Source: Planctomycetota bacterium (lineage in GTDB: Bacteria; Planctomycetota; PUPC01; DSUN01). Taken from it: 15,153 nucleotides of DNA. The position numbers were made by a program, and so were the translations under genes. Shown piece after piece: positions 1 to 7,187 of the stretch (position 1 is the first letter of the stretch; each line of letters starts with the position of its first letter). The stretch is taken from positions 1-15,153 of the forward strand of contig VGYW01000195.1 in NCBI GenBank assembly GCA_016872875.1. Direction: 5' to 3'. Under the pieces are notes generated by a model that saw only the letters and a program-made list of their open reading frames with translations, ran no database searches and was not told where the DNA came from.

Positions 1-2
1 TC

Positions 3-1502
3 CACGCGCCCGGCCGGGCGTTCGACGTGGCCGAGATACGGCTCGACTACGTGCGGGAGCCGGACCTGAGGCGGCTGCTGGAGGGGCGGCCTTGTCCCGC
101 CATCGTCACTTGCCGCCCCGTCCGCGAAGGGGGGCGGTGGGCGGGCGACGAGGGGCGGCGGATCGCGCTCCTGGAGGAGGCCGACCGCCTGGGGGCCGAC
201 TTCGTGGACGTGGAGCTTGAGGCCCTCCCGCGCTTCCGACGGCAGGGCAAGGCACGCATCATCGTCTCATACCACAACTTCGAGGAGACGCCCGCCGAGA
301 TCGAGGCCATCGCCAGCCGAATGGAGCACGCGGAGGCCGACATCGTGAAGGTGGCGACCCTGGCGAGGTCGCTCCGCGACAACTTGGCGATCTTCCGCGT
401 GCTCAAGGCCGCCCGCAAGCCGACCATCGCCGTGACGATGGGCGAGCACGGCCACGTCAGCCGCGTCCTCGGCCCGAAGTTCGGGGCATTCCTCGTCTTC
501 GCCTCGCTCGAGGCCGGCCGCGAGGCGGCCCCGGGGCAGGTGCCGGTCCGCGACCTGCTCGACCTCTACGGCTTCCGCCGCATCGGCCCGGCCACACGGG
601 TCTACGGCGTCATCGCCAACCCCGTCGCCCACTCGATGAGCCCGGCCATCCACAACGCCGCCTTCCGGCATTGCGGCGTGGACGCCGTTTACCTGCCGTT
701 CCGCGTGGATGACCCCGCCGACTTCATCCCCGCCTACCGCGAGCTGCCGGTTCACGGCTACAGCGTCACCATCCCCCACAAGGAGGCGGTCATCCCGCTC
801 CTCGACGAGGTGCAGCCCCTCGCCCGCCGCATCGGCGCGGTCAACACCATCGTCCTGCGCGATGGCCGCCTCTGCGGCTCGAACACCGACTGGTCGGCCG
901 CGGTCGCCGCAATCGAGAGCGGGTTACGAGGAGAAAAAGGGCTTGGTGGCACAGGCGTCCCGCCTGTGGCCCACAGGCCAGAGGCCTGTGCCACCCTCGC
1001 GGGCAAGACCGTCCTGCTCCTCGGCGCGGGCGGTGCGGCGCGCGCGATGGCCTTCGGGCTGGCCGAATGCGGCTGCCGCGTCATCATTGCCAACCGCACC
1101 CACGAGCGCGCCCTCAAGCTCGCCGCCGAAGTCGGCTGCGAAGCGGTCCCCCTGGATGACCTTGCTGCTGCCGCTGGCTCCGGCGCTGAGTCACGCGTCA
1201 CGCGTCACGCGTCACTCCCCTACGACATCCTCGTCAACGCCACTTCCCTCGGCATGCATCCGAAGGTGGACGCCACGCCCCTCAACGCCTCGCTTCTTCG
1301 CCCTGGGGCGCTCGTCTTCGACAGCGTCTACAACCCCCTTGAGACCCGCCTCTTGCGCGAGGCCCGTGCCGCCGGCTGCCGCACCGTGGACGGCCTTGAG
1401 ATGTTCGTCAACCAGGCGGTCGAGCAATTCGAGCTCTGGACTGGCCTCCCCGCCCCTCGCCCCCTCATGCGCTCCGTCGTGGAGTCCCGCTTGCGCGGCT
1501 GA
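3..1502 (+). CDS. aroDE: Bifunctional 3-dehydroquinate dehydratase (type I) / shikimate dehydrogenase, 5'-truncated
   Basis: This fusion enzyme makes shikimate from 3-dehydroquinate: dehydration to 3-dehydroshikimate, then NADPH-dependent reduction. The frame is open from base 3. A GTG at 27 is possible, but it lies inside the first conserved strand (ending EIRLDY), so the true start is probably upstream of the window. Counting from that GTG, residues 1-180 are the type I dehydratase, with the catalytic His in SYHNFEE (H83) and the Schiff-base Lys in DIVKVA (K108). Shikimate dehydrogenase begins near residue 190. It shows the shikimate-binding SMSPAIHN, catalytic K252 in TIPHK, N286/D288 in NTDW, the nucleotide-binding GAGGAA and the NRT motif that favours NADP. 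Two oddities are a 17-residue repeat-encoded insertion just before the Rossmann motif (945-995) and a second one from a 7-bp tandem repeat (1190-1215). The same domain order is known in Planctomycetota, Chlamydiae and plants. The annotation is secure. Confidence 0.95.
   Translation, partial: HAPGRAFDVAEIRLDYVREPDLRRLLEGRPCPAIVTCRPVREGGRWAGDEGRRIALLEEADRLGADFVDVELEALPRFRRQGKARIIVSYHNFEETPAEIEAIASRMEHAEADIVKVATLARSLRDNLAIFRVLKAARKPTIAVTMGEHGHVSRVLGPKFGAFLVFASLEAGREAAPGQVPVRDLLDLYGFRRIGPATRVYGVIANPVAHSMSPAIHNAAFRHCGVDAVYLPFRVDDPADFIPAYRELPVHGYSVTIPHKEAVIPLLDEVQPLARRIGAVNTIVLRDGRLCGSNTDWSAAVAAIESGLRGEKGLGGTGVPPVAHRPEACATLAGKTVLLLGAGGAARAMAFGLAECGCRVIIANRTHERALKLAAEVGCEAVPLDDLAAAAGSGAESRVTRHASLPYDILVNATSLGMHPKVDATPLNASLLRPGALVFDSVYNPLETRLLREARAAGCRTVDGLEMFVNQAVEQFELWTGLPAPRPLMRSVVESRLRG
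945..995. repeat. 51-bp palindromic repeat inserted in frame in aroDE
   Basis: The outer arms GGTGGCACAGGC (945-956) and GCCTGTGCCACC (984-995) are perfect reverse complements. Each arm also folds on itself with internal sequence: CACAGGC-gtccc-GCCTGTG and CACAGGCC-aga-GGCCTGTG. The unit is exactly 17 codons and adds GGTGVPPVAHRPEACAT to the protein without breaking the frame. The same double-hairpin design recurs at 8716-8763 with a different sequence, so this looks like a mobile or amplified palindromic element of the genome. Confidence 0.85.
1190..1215. repeat. 7-bp tandem repeat (GTCACGC, 3.7 copies) within aroDE
   Basis: GTCACGC occurs three times in a row, followed by GTCAC. It is read in frame as the segment SRVTRHAS, between the NADP-binding region and the conserved DILVNATS strand of the shikimate dehydrogenase domain. 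Orthologues would normally have a short loop here. Confidence 0.8.
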
Positions 1503-1516
1503 GACGCGTTGGCCGC

Positions 1517-1545
1517 TTGACATGCCTGCCGTGAAACGCTATTGA
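1517..1545 (+). promoter_or_regulatory. Candidate sigma70 promoter for the ATPase/TOPRIM cassette
   Basis: A perfect TTGACA (1517-1522) is followed after 17 bp by TATTGA (1540-1545), a weak -10 match. It lies in the 101-bp gap between the aroDE stop and the ATPase start, so the cassette may be transcribed independently. The weak -10 keeps this tentative. Confidence 0.4.
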
Positions 1546-1603
1546 TCTATCACGGGACCCGACAAGCATGTAGAAAGCGTACAGGGAATCGGGAGAAGGA
1601 GCT

Positions 1604-2845
1604 ATGCTTAGGCGGTTCAGAGTCCAGGGCTTCAAATCGCTGGGTGACGTGACACTAGATGTCCCCAAGCTACTGGTTCTCTTTGGCCCGAACGCTGCAG
1701 GAAAGAGCAACTTCCTGGAGGCGCTGCAATGTCTTTCGCGGTTGGCCACTGAGCGCACGATCAAGGACGCTCTGACGCCACCTATCCGTGGGTACCCGGT
1801 CGAGGCGTTCTGTATTCCGCCGGGGGGCATCCGTGAACTGATGGGTTTGCAGAAGGTGTGCTTCCGGCTTGAGGCCGATGTGCTGCCGAAGTCCGAGCCC
1901 CGAGCTCTGAGGTACAGGGTAGAGATTTCCGGCGACCCACGAACGGGGTCCTTTGGTGTAGCCGACGAGTACCTGGCAGGTCTACAAAGCAAGAAGGACA
2001 GGCCTCTTGGGAAGCCGGTGATCGAGAAGCAGGGAGACAGGTTCGCAGTGCGGGTTCGGGGCAAGCCGGCGCACCCCAAGTACGAGCCCGTAGGCACGAA
2101 TCACACAACCGCATCTGTCCCCTCCTATACGGGGAGCAACTACCCTCACATTGACCAGCTCCGTAGGGAGTTGAGCGCCTGGCGGACCTACTACCTGGAT
2201 CCCCGGGTCGCCATGCGTGAGGCGAGACCGCCTTCAGAGGTCATTGACATCGGCCCGCTCGGCGAGACGATCTCGCCCTATCTCTACCGGCTGAAGATGG
2301 AGCGCCCGAAGGCCTTCCAGGCGATCCAGCGCGCCCTGCGGATGCTGATTCCCTCAGTCGAGGGCCTTGACGTGGCACTTAATCAGGAACGCGGGGAGCT
2401 GGAGATCATGATCCTGCAGAATGGGGTCCAATACCCCACGCGGATCATTTCGGAGGGAACATTGCGGGTCCTCGCCCTTTGCTCCTTGTGCGTCAATCCG
2501 TGGCGCTCGGCGTTGGTGGCCTTTGAGGAACCCGAGAATGGCATTCATCCCCGCCGCCTGGACCTGATCGCGCAGATGCTTGTTTCTCTGGCCACTGAAG
2601 ACGGCACACAGGTGGTAGTGACTACACACTCCCCCCAGTTCTGTGATGCTGTGTGGAAGCAGCGGGAGGCGCGCGATGAGGTAGCCCTGGTTGCTGTTCG
2701 CAGGGACGGAGCGCAAACCGTTCTGGAGCCTTTTAGCCCCACGGGGCCGTTGTTTAGGGAGACGGAAGTGGGCGAAGCTCTCACCTCCCCGGATGAGGAT
2801 GGCGTGTTCGAGGCATTGATCCTGAGGGGCTTGGTGGATGAGTAG
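1604..2845 (+). CDS. AAA family ATPase (AAA_21 / OLD-like, SMC-type ABC fold), probable defence protein
   Basis: This 413-residue protein has the full set of ABC/SMC-type ATPase motifs. Walker A is GPNAAGKS at 28-35. The signature-like ISEGT is at about 282-286, Walker B with catalytic Glu is VAFEEPENGIHP (E308/E309), and the switch His is in TTHS (H342). The N-terminus (RRFRVQGFKSLGDV) is typical of OLD/RecF-like AAA_21 proteins. The ATG is preceded by GAAGGAG at good spacing. The gene overlaps the next one by 8 nt, so the two products are probably made together and form a complex. Related ATPases paired with a TOPRIM or RloB-like partner act in phage defence (PARIS, Gabija and OLD systems are relatives by architecture). 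Codon choice and composition look less G+C-rich than aroDE, which hints at horizontal transfer. The ATPase fold is certain; the defence role is inferred. Confidence 0.88.
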   Translation: MLRRFRVQGFKSLGDVTLDVPKLLVLFGPNAAGKSNFLEALQCLSRLATERTIKDALTPPIRGYPVEAFCIPPGGIRELMGLQKVCFRLEADVLPKSEPRALRYRVEISGDPRTGSFGVADEYLAGLQSKKDRPLGKPVIEKQGDRFAVRVRGKPAHPKYEPVGTNHTTASVPSYTGSNYPHIDQLRRELSAWRTYYLDPRVAMREARPPSEVIDIGPLGETISPYLYRLKMERPKAFQAIQRALRMLIPSVEGLDVALNQERGELEIMILQNGVQYPTRIISEGTLRVLALCSLCVNPWRSALVAFEEPENGIHPRRLDLIAQMLVSLATEDGTQVVVTTHSPQFCDAVWKQREARDEVALVAVRRDGAQTVLEPFSPTGPLFRETEVGEALTSPDEDGVFEALILRGLVDE

Positions 2846-3452
2846 GCCCGCCCGGATTGACGTGTTCTGCGAGGACAGGGCACACGAGGAGTTCCTCAAG
2901 CCTCTGCTCCGGCGCACCTGTACTGAGAAGATGGTTGACGCACGGATCGAGGTACGCGCCGCCCGAGGTGGGCGGGCCAGGGTCTTCGACGAACTCAGCA
3001 CCTACCACGCATTTGTAAGGAATAGTGGGCGTCCCGTCCCCGACCTGCTGGTCGTGGCTATCGACGCCAATTGCAGTTCCTACGCAACGAAGGCCCGCGA
3101 AGTGCGGGGGAAGATAGACACCGGATTATTTCCCCACCACGCGGTTGCTTGCCCTGACCCCCACATTGAACGGTGGTACATGGCAGACGCGGAGGCCTTC
3201 CAGCAGGTCGTGGGAGTCGCGCCACTGGCAGTGCAGCCGAAGTGCGACAAGCAGACCCGCAACGTGCTGAAGAAGGCCCTGGTGGACTCGGTGAAGGCAG
3301 CGGGCCACCCGACCATCTTCGGAGGGATCGACTTCGCCGCCGATCTTGTGCGGGCAATGGACACCTTCCGGGCTGGAAAGGCGGAGCCGGGGCTGAAGCA
3401 CTTCCTTGAGGAAGTCGCGAGCGCCCTGCGGCAGCTCAAGGCCGCCCTCTGA
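2838..3452 (+). CDS. TOPRIM-like protein of the DUF4276/RloB type, partner of the AAA ATPase
   Basis: The 204-residue product shows the layout of small TOPRIM-like partners of AAA ATPases. An N-terminal strand ends in an acidic motif (VFCEDRAHEEF; E12, E17, E18). A second strand ends in Asp (LLVVAIDAN; D76), and then comes PDPHIERWYMAD (E111, D117), which matches the 'P..EIE.W..AD' signature of DUF4276/RloB-type proteins. These acidic residues would bind metal for nuclease or related phosphotransfer activity. The second TOPRIM motif reads DAN rather than DxD, so catalysis is not guaranteed. The ATG at 2838 lies inside the end of the ATPase gene (8-nt overlap), implying translational coupling. 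I assign the family from motif pattern alone. It may be a diverged member, and its biological target is unknown. Confidence 0.7.
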   Translation: MSRPARIDVFCEDRAHEEFLKPLLRRTCTEKMVDARIEVRAARGGRARVFDELSTYHAFVRNSGRPVPDLLVVAIDANCSSYATKAREVRGKIDTGLFPHHAVACPDPHIERWYMADAEAFQQVVGVAPLAVQPKCDKQTRNVLKKALVDSVKAAGHPTIFGGIDFAADLVRAMDTFRAGKAEPGLKHFLEEVASALRQLKAAL

Positions 3453-3480
3453 CTTCTCCACAAGCAACGATGTGTCCTAT

Positions 3481-3544
3481 CCTCAAGGGTCCTCGTTTGA
3501 GGGTGTCCCTCGTCCGCACCCTCAGCGGAAGCCGTTGAGGGTGC
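3481..3544. terminator. Two adjacent hairpins downstream of the cassette (possible terminator)
   Basis: CCTCAA...TTTGAGG (3481-3502) is followed by a stronger stem, GCACCCTCA/TGAGGGTGC with an inner CGG-aag-CCG (3516-3544). They lie between the TOPRIM-like gene and the feo promoter, where a terminator is expected. No T-run follows, so intrinsic termination is uncertain. Confidence 0.4.
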
Positions 3545-3585
3545 CACCCGTGTTCGGGCCGCGCGAGCGGGGCGCGAAATTGGGC

Positions 3586-3615
3586 TTGACAGGCGGGAGG
3601 CCGATCTCCTATAAT
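3586..3615 (+). promoter_or_regulatory. Consensus sigma70 promoter of the DtxR-feoAB operon
   Basis: A perfect -35 TTGACA (3586-3591) and a perfect -10 TATAAT (3610-3615) are separated by 18 bp in otherwise G+C-rich sequence. Transcription would start near 3622, leaving a short leader before the regulator gene. A promoter this strong suits a tightly repressed operon. Confidence 0.8.
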
Positions 3616-3633
3616 TAGTTGAGGCTAACTTTC
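3615..3633 (+). promoter_or_regulatory. Iron-box-like operator (DtxR/IdeR type) overlapping the -10
   Basis: TTAGTTGAGGCTAACTTTC matches the DtxR/IdeR consensus TTAGGTTAGGCTAACCTAA at 14 of 19 positions, including both TTAG and CTAA half-site cores. It begins at the last base of the -10 element and runs over the expected start site. Bound repressor would block polymerase. The first gene of the operon encodes a DtxR-family protein, so autoregulation by iron is the simplest reading. Confidence 0.65.
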
Positions 3634-3655
3634 TTGTGTGAGGTTCACATTGGCC

Positions 3656-4042
3656 ATGCCTGCGGAGCTCTCATCCAGCCTCGAGGACTACCTGGAGGCG
3701 ATCTACCACCTCGAGCGCGCGCAGCGGGTGGCCCGCGTGCGCGACATTGCGGAGCGCCTCAGCGTCCAGATGCCCTCCGTGACCGGCGCCCTGCGCGCGC
3801 TGGCCGCACGAGACCTCGTGAACCACACGCCCTACAGCTACGTGACGCTGACGCCGGCCGGCGAACGCGTGGCACGCGACATGGTGCGCCGCCACGAGGT
3901 GCTCACCGGCTTCCTGTCGGACTTCCTGGGCCTCGACCGCGTGGCCGCGGAGCGGAACGCGTGCGCGATGGAGCACGCCATCGAGCCGGTGGTGCTCACC
4001 CGCCTCGTGGCCTTCATAGAACAGGAGAAGCAGCAGCCATGA
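3656..4042 (+). CDS. DtxR/MntR-family metal-dependent transcriptional repressor
   Basis: This 128-residue protein has a winged helix-turn-helix (about 1-65, recognition region near 38-47) and a DtxR dimerisation/metal domain. SLEDYLEAIY supplies D11 and E14, RRHEVL supplies H80, and CAMEH supplies C103, E106 and H107. The C-x-x-E-H set matches DtxR/IdeR (Cys102, Glu105, His106), while the N-terminal Asp/Glu pair is like MntR. The location next to feoAB argues for Fe2+ sensing. It lacks the C-terminal SH3-like domain of full-length DtxR. I prefer ATG 3656; a GTG at 3638 would add six residues, has no visible ribosome site and would leave a shorter leader. The end overlaps feoA by 4 nt (ATGA). 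It probably represses its own operon through the box at 3615-3633. Confidence 0.88.
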   Translation: MPAELSSSLEDYLEAIYHLERAQRVARVRDIAERLSVQMPSVTGALRALAARDLVNHTPYSYVTLTPAGERVARDMVRRHEVLTGFLSDFLGLDRVAAERNACAMEHAIEPVVLTRLVAFIEQEKQQP

Positions 4043-4290
4043 GAGGTCCTGCGTGCGAGGCGGCGCTCCCAGGGAGGCCCCTGAGCAGCGTGCCAGAGGG
4101 CGAGACGGTGCGGCTGGTCGGCGTGGAGGCCGGCCACGGCCTCCGGGCGCGACTCGCCGCCATGGGCCTGGTGCCTGGCACCAAGGTGCGGATGATGCGG
4201 AACAGCGGACACGGGCCGGCAGTGGTGGAGGTGAAGGACACGCGGCTCGCCCTCGGGCGCGGCATGACCCTTCACCTCCGCGTGGAGTAG
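4039..4290 (+). CDS. feoA: FeoA, SH3-like ferrous iron transport accessory protein
   Basis: The 83-residue product fits the FeoA family: a leading 'L..VPEGE.VRLVGV', then GLRARLAAMGLVPGTKVRMM, and a closing strand set with LALGRGMTLHLRV. FeoA is a small cytoplasmic SH3-like protein thought to interact with FeoB and promote Fe2+ uptake. The ATG lies in an ATGA overlap with the repressor stop, and feoB starts 3 nt after its stop, so the three genes form one tight operon. The open frame continues upstream to 3619, but that part overlaps the repressor and is not coding. The N-terminal dozen residues (MRGPACEAALPG) are not conserved in the family. Confidence 0.9.
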   Translation: MRGPACEAALPGRPLSSVPEGETVRLVGVEAGHGLRARLAAMGLVPGTKVRMMRNSGHGPAVVEVKDTRLALGRGMTLHLRVE

Positions 4291-4293
4291 CTG

Positions 4294-6903
4294 ATGGCCT
4301 GCCACGACGACAAACCTGCCCGGCCGGGCAGGAAGGATGGGGCACTGACCGTGGCCCTCGCCGGGAATCCCAACTCCGGCAAGACGACGATCTTCAACAA
4401 CCTCACCGGCGCGCACCAGCACGTTGCGAACTACCCAGGCGTGACCGTGGAGCGGAAGGAGGGGGAGTGCACCCACTGCGGCAGACGCCTCCACGTCGTT
4501 GACCTCCCCGGCACCTACAGCCTGACCCCGTACTCCATTGAGGAAGTGGTCGCCCGCAACTTCCTGATCGAGGAGCGGCCGGACGCGGTGGTGGACGTCG
4601 TGGACGCCTCGAACCTCGAGCGGAACCTCTATCTCGCGGTGCAACTCCTCGAGCTGCGCGTGCCGCTGGTCCTCGCGCTGAACATGAGCGACCTCGCGGA
4701 GCGGCGCGGCTTCGCCATCAACCACCGCCACCTCAGCGAGCTCCTCGGCGCCACAATCGTGCCCACCGTGGGCCACAAGGGGAAGGGGACGCCCGAGCTC
4801 CTCGACGCCATCGTGGCGGTGGCCGAGGGCCGCGGCCTCCCGCGGCCAGTCGAGGTCACTTACGGGCGCGAGGTGGACGAGGAGCTCGCGAAGCTCGTCC
4901 CGCTCGTGGAGGCCGTGCCGGGGCTCTCGAACCACCACCCGCCCCGCTGGGTGGCCGTGAAGCTGCTCGAGGACGACTCGCTCATCCGCGAGAGCATCGA
5001 GCGCCTGGGCGATGGCGCGCGGCCCCTGCTCGATGCCGCGGCCGCCTCGCGCCGACACCTCCAAACCGTCTTCGGCGACTCCCCCGAAATCGTCATCGCC
5101 GACCGCACCTACGGCTTCATCTCCGGCGCCTGCGAGGAGGCCGTCACCCGCACCGTCGAGGCGCGCCACACCATGTCCGACCGCATAGACAGGGTGGTGA
5201 TGCACTCGGCGCTCGGCATCCCCACCTTCCTCCTCCTCACCTACCTCGTCTTCCAGTTCACCTTCACGGTCGGCGAGGCGCCCACGGGCTGGGTGGAGTC
5301 CTTCTTCGGCTGGCTCTCCCAATCGCTGGCGCACCTGTGGCCGAAGGGCGCGGAGAGCCCGCTCCGCTCCCTCCTCTGCGACGGCGTCATCGGGGGGGTG
5401 GGCGGCGTGCTCGTATTCGTCCCCTACATCATCCTCCTCTTCCTGGCCATCGCGGTGCTGGAGGACACGGGCTACATGGCCCGCGCGGCGTTCATCATGG
5501 ACCGCGTGATGCACAAGATCGGGCTGCACGGGAAGAGCTTCATCCCGATGCTGGTCGGCTTCGGGTGCAACGTCCCCGCGATAATGGCCACGCGCACGCT
5601 CGACACGCGCCGCGACCGCCTCGCCACCATCATGGTCCTCCCCCTGATGAGCTGTAGCGCCCGCCTTGTGGTCTACACGGTCCTCGTCGGCGCCTTCTTC
5701 CCGAACAGGGTCCTCGTTGACCTGGGCTTCATGGCCGTGCGCACCCAGCCCCTCATCCTCTTCAGCCTGTACGCCCTGGGCGTCCTTCTGGCCATTGCGG
5801 GGGCCAAGCTCCTGCGGGCCACCGCGCTGCGGGGGGAGACCCTCCCCCTGGTGATCGAGCTGCCGCCCTACCGCGTGCCGACCCTGCGCGGCCTGGCCAT
5901 CCACGTCTGGGAGCGCTCCCGCCTCTACATCAAGAAGGCGGGCACCATCATCCTCGGCGTCGCGATTGCCCTATGGGTCCTCACAACCTATCCAAAGAAG
6001 CAGCGCTACGCGGAGGACTACGAGGCCCGCGGGCGGGCGGCGGCTGAGGCATACGCCCGCTCCATGCGCGAGCTTGCGGAACCCCTGGGCCTTCCGGCCG
6101 CGCACGCGGGCCAGCTCGAGGCCCTCGCGCGGGCCGATCTCGCCCTCGCCGAGGCGCGTGAGAACCACTTCGAGCACGAGGCCGGCCACAAGGAGGCCGT
6201 CGCCCGGCACGAGCGCGCCCTGGCCGAGTTGCGGGCCGGCCCGGCGGGCGCTCGCATCGCAAGCTTCCTCCAGGTGCGCCAGACGATCGAGGAGGCCCGC
6301 GGCCGCTTCGACCAGGCGATGCAGCGCTACAACCCTCCCGACCACTCGCCCGCCCACGTCAGCCTGCTCCGCCACCTGGAGGATGACCTTGCGAAGCCCA
6401 GGAGCAGCGATGCTGCCGCCTACGCCGCCGCGTCGGCGTATCTCGACAAAGCCCTTCCCGCCTACGAGGGCGAGCTTGAGGCCATCCGCAACGGGCAGGC
6501 CGCCGAGGACATCGCCCACTCGATGGCCGGCCGCATCGGGCGCCTCATCGAGCCGCTCATCCGCCCGCTGGGCTTCGACTGGAAGATCGGCACCGGGCTC
6601 CTCGGCGCATTCGGCGCACGTGAGGTCTTCGTCGCCCAGATGGGCATCATCTACGCCGTCGGCTCGGGCGAGGAACACGTCGAGGCCCTCCGCGAGCGGC
6701 TGCGCGCCGAGTACACCCCACTGGTCGGCTTCTGCATCATGCTCTTCTTCCTCATCAGCCTCCTGTGCGTGCCCACCACTGTCATCACGCGGCGCGAGAC
6801 GGGCAGTTGGGGCTGGGCGCTCGCCCAGCTCGGCGGCCTCACCGCCCTCGCCTACATCCTCACCCTCGTCACCTACCAGCTCGGCCGCATCCTGGGCGCC
6901 TGA
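4294..6903 (+). CDS. feoB: FeoB, ferrous iron transporter with G domain and long internal insertion
   Basis: This is the main membrane Fe2+ importer. The N-terminal GTPase has G1 GNPNSGKT (24-31), the switch region NYPGVTVE, G3 DLPG (70-73) and G4 NMSD (130-133), followed by the helical guanine-dissociation-inhibitor-like segment. The membrane part begins near residue 305 and includes the hallmark GFGCNVPAI.ATRT (422 onward) and a MSCSAR motif. At 869 residues it is longer than typical (E. coli FeoB is 773). The excess is an Ala/Glu/Arg-rich, probably helical insertion at about 568-742, between the segment ending WVLTTYP and the conserved 'GRLIEP...PLGFDWKIG'. Another oddity is a CTHC pair at 59-62 in the strand after switch I. 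The gene follows feoA after 3 nt. Confidence 0.96.
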   Translation: MACHDDKPARPGRKDGALTVALAGNPNSGKTTIFNNLTGAHQHVANYPGVTVERKEGECTHCGRRLHVVDLPGTYSLTPYSIEEVVARNFLIEERPDAVVDVVDASNLERNLYLAVQLLELRVPLVLALNMSDLAERRGFAINHRHLSELLGATIVPTVGHKGKGTPELLDAIVAVAEGRGLPRPVEVTYGREVDEELAKLVPLVEAVPGLSNHHPPRWVAVKLLEDDSLIRESIERLGDGARPLLDAAAASRRHLQTVFGDSPEIVIADRTYGFISGACEEAVTRTVEARHTMSDRIDRVVMHSALGIPTFLLLTYLVFQFTFTVGEAPTGWVESFFGWLSQSLAHLWPKGAESPLRSLLCDGVIGGVGGVLVFVPYIILLFLAIAVLEDTGYMARAAFIMDRVMHKIGLHGKSFIPMLVGFGCNVPAIMATRTLDTRRDRLATIMVLPLMSCSARLVVYTVLVGAFFPNRVLVDLGFMAVRTQPLILFSLYALGVLLAIAGAKLLRATALRGETLPLVIELPPYRVPTLRGLAIHVWERSRLYIKKAGTIILGVAIALWVLTTYPKKQRYAEDYEARGRAAAEAYARSMRELAEPLGLPAAHAGQLEALARADLALAEARENHFEHEAGHKEAVARHERALAELRAGPAGARIASFLQVRQTIEEARGRFDQAMQRYNPPDHSPAHVSLLRHLEDDLAKPRSSDAAAYAAASAYLDKALPAYEGELEAIRNGQAAEDIAHSMAGRIGRLIEPLIRPLGFDWKIGTGLLGAFGAREVFVAQMGIIYAVGSGEEHVEALRERLRAEYTPLVGFCIMLFFLISLLCVPTTVITRRETGSWGWALAQLGGLTALAYILTLVTYQLGRILGA

Positions 6904-6927
6904 TGCGGGCCCTCGCTACTGGGTCTC

Positions 6928-6957
6928 GCCGCCACTGGGCTTGTCCCAGTGGGCGGC
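6928..6957 (+). terminator. Hairpin 25 nt after feoB, possible terminator
   Basis: GCCGCCACTGGG (6928-6939) and CCCAGTGGGCGGC (6945-6957) pair with one bulged G around a 5-nt loop. The position just after the operon fits transcription termination or 3'-end protection. There is no following T-run. Confidence 0.45.
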
Positions 6958-6996
6958 CACGCAGGGCCGTGGATGGGGCGAGGCCAAGATCATCAC

Positions 6997-7036
6997 CAAG
7001 ATGACCACCTGCGCGCGCCAGGAGTTGGTCATCTTG
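6997..7036. repeat. Hairpin with 11-bp perfect arms
   Basis: CAAGATGACCA (6997-7007) is the exact reverse complement of TGGTCATCTTG (7026-7036). Inside, CCTG and CAGG extend the stem around a CGCGCGC loop. Confidence 0.7.
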
Positions 7037-7187
7037 ACATCGGGGGCAGCGCGCTCCTCGTTCGAGCATAAGGCCAGTGGCCGCAAGCATATATGGCGGC
7101 GGTCGCACCTGCTCAAGCCGCCTCCTCAGGCCGGCCAAGATCATCACTTCGTCATCCGGCCTGGCGCCATGGGTAGGCAACGGCTCA

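Noticed and set aside
3619..4038. Upstream extension of the feoA frame
   Set aside because: It overlaps the DtxR-family gene entirely, and conserved FeoA sequence begins only after the ATG at 4039.
3838..5904. A very long minus-strand open frame (688 codons) opposite feoB
   Set aside because: It is the mirror of feoB in G+C-rich codons. It is rich in His, Glu, Arg and Gly without any domain, and feoB itself has strong family motifs.
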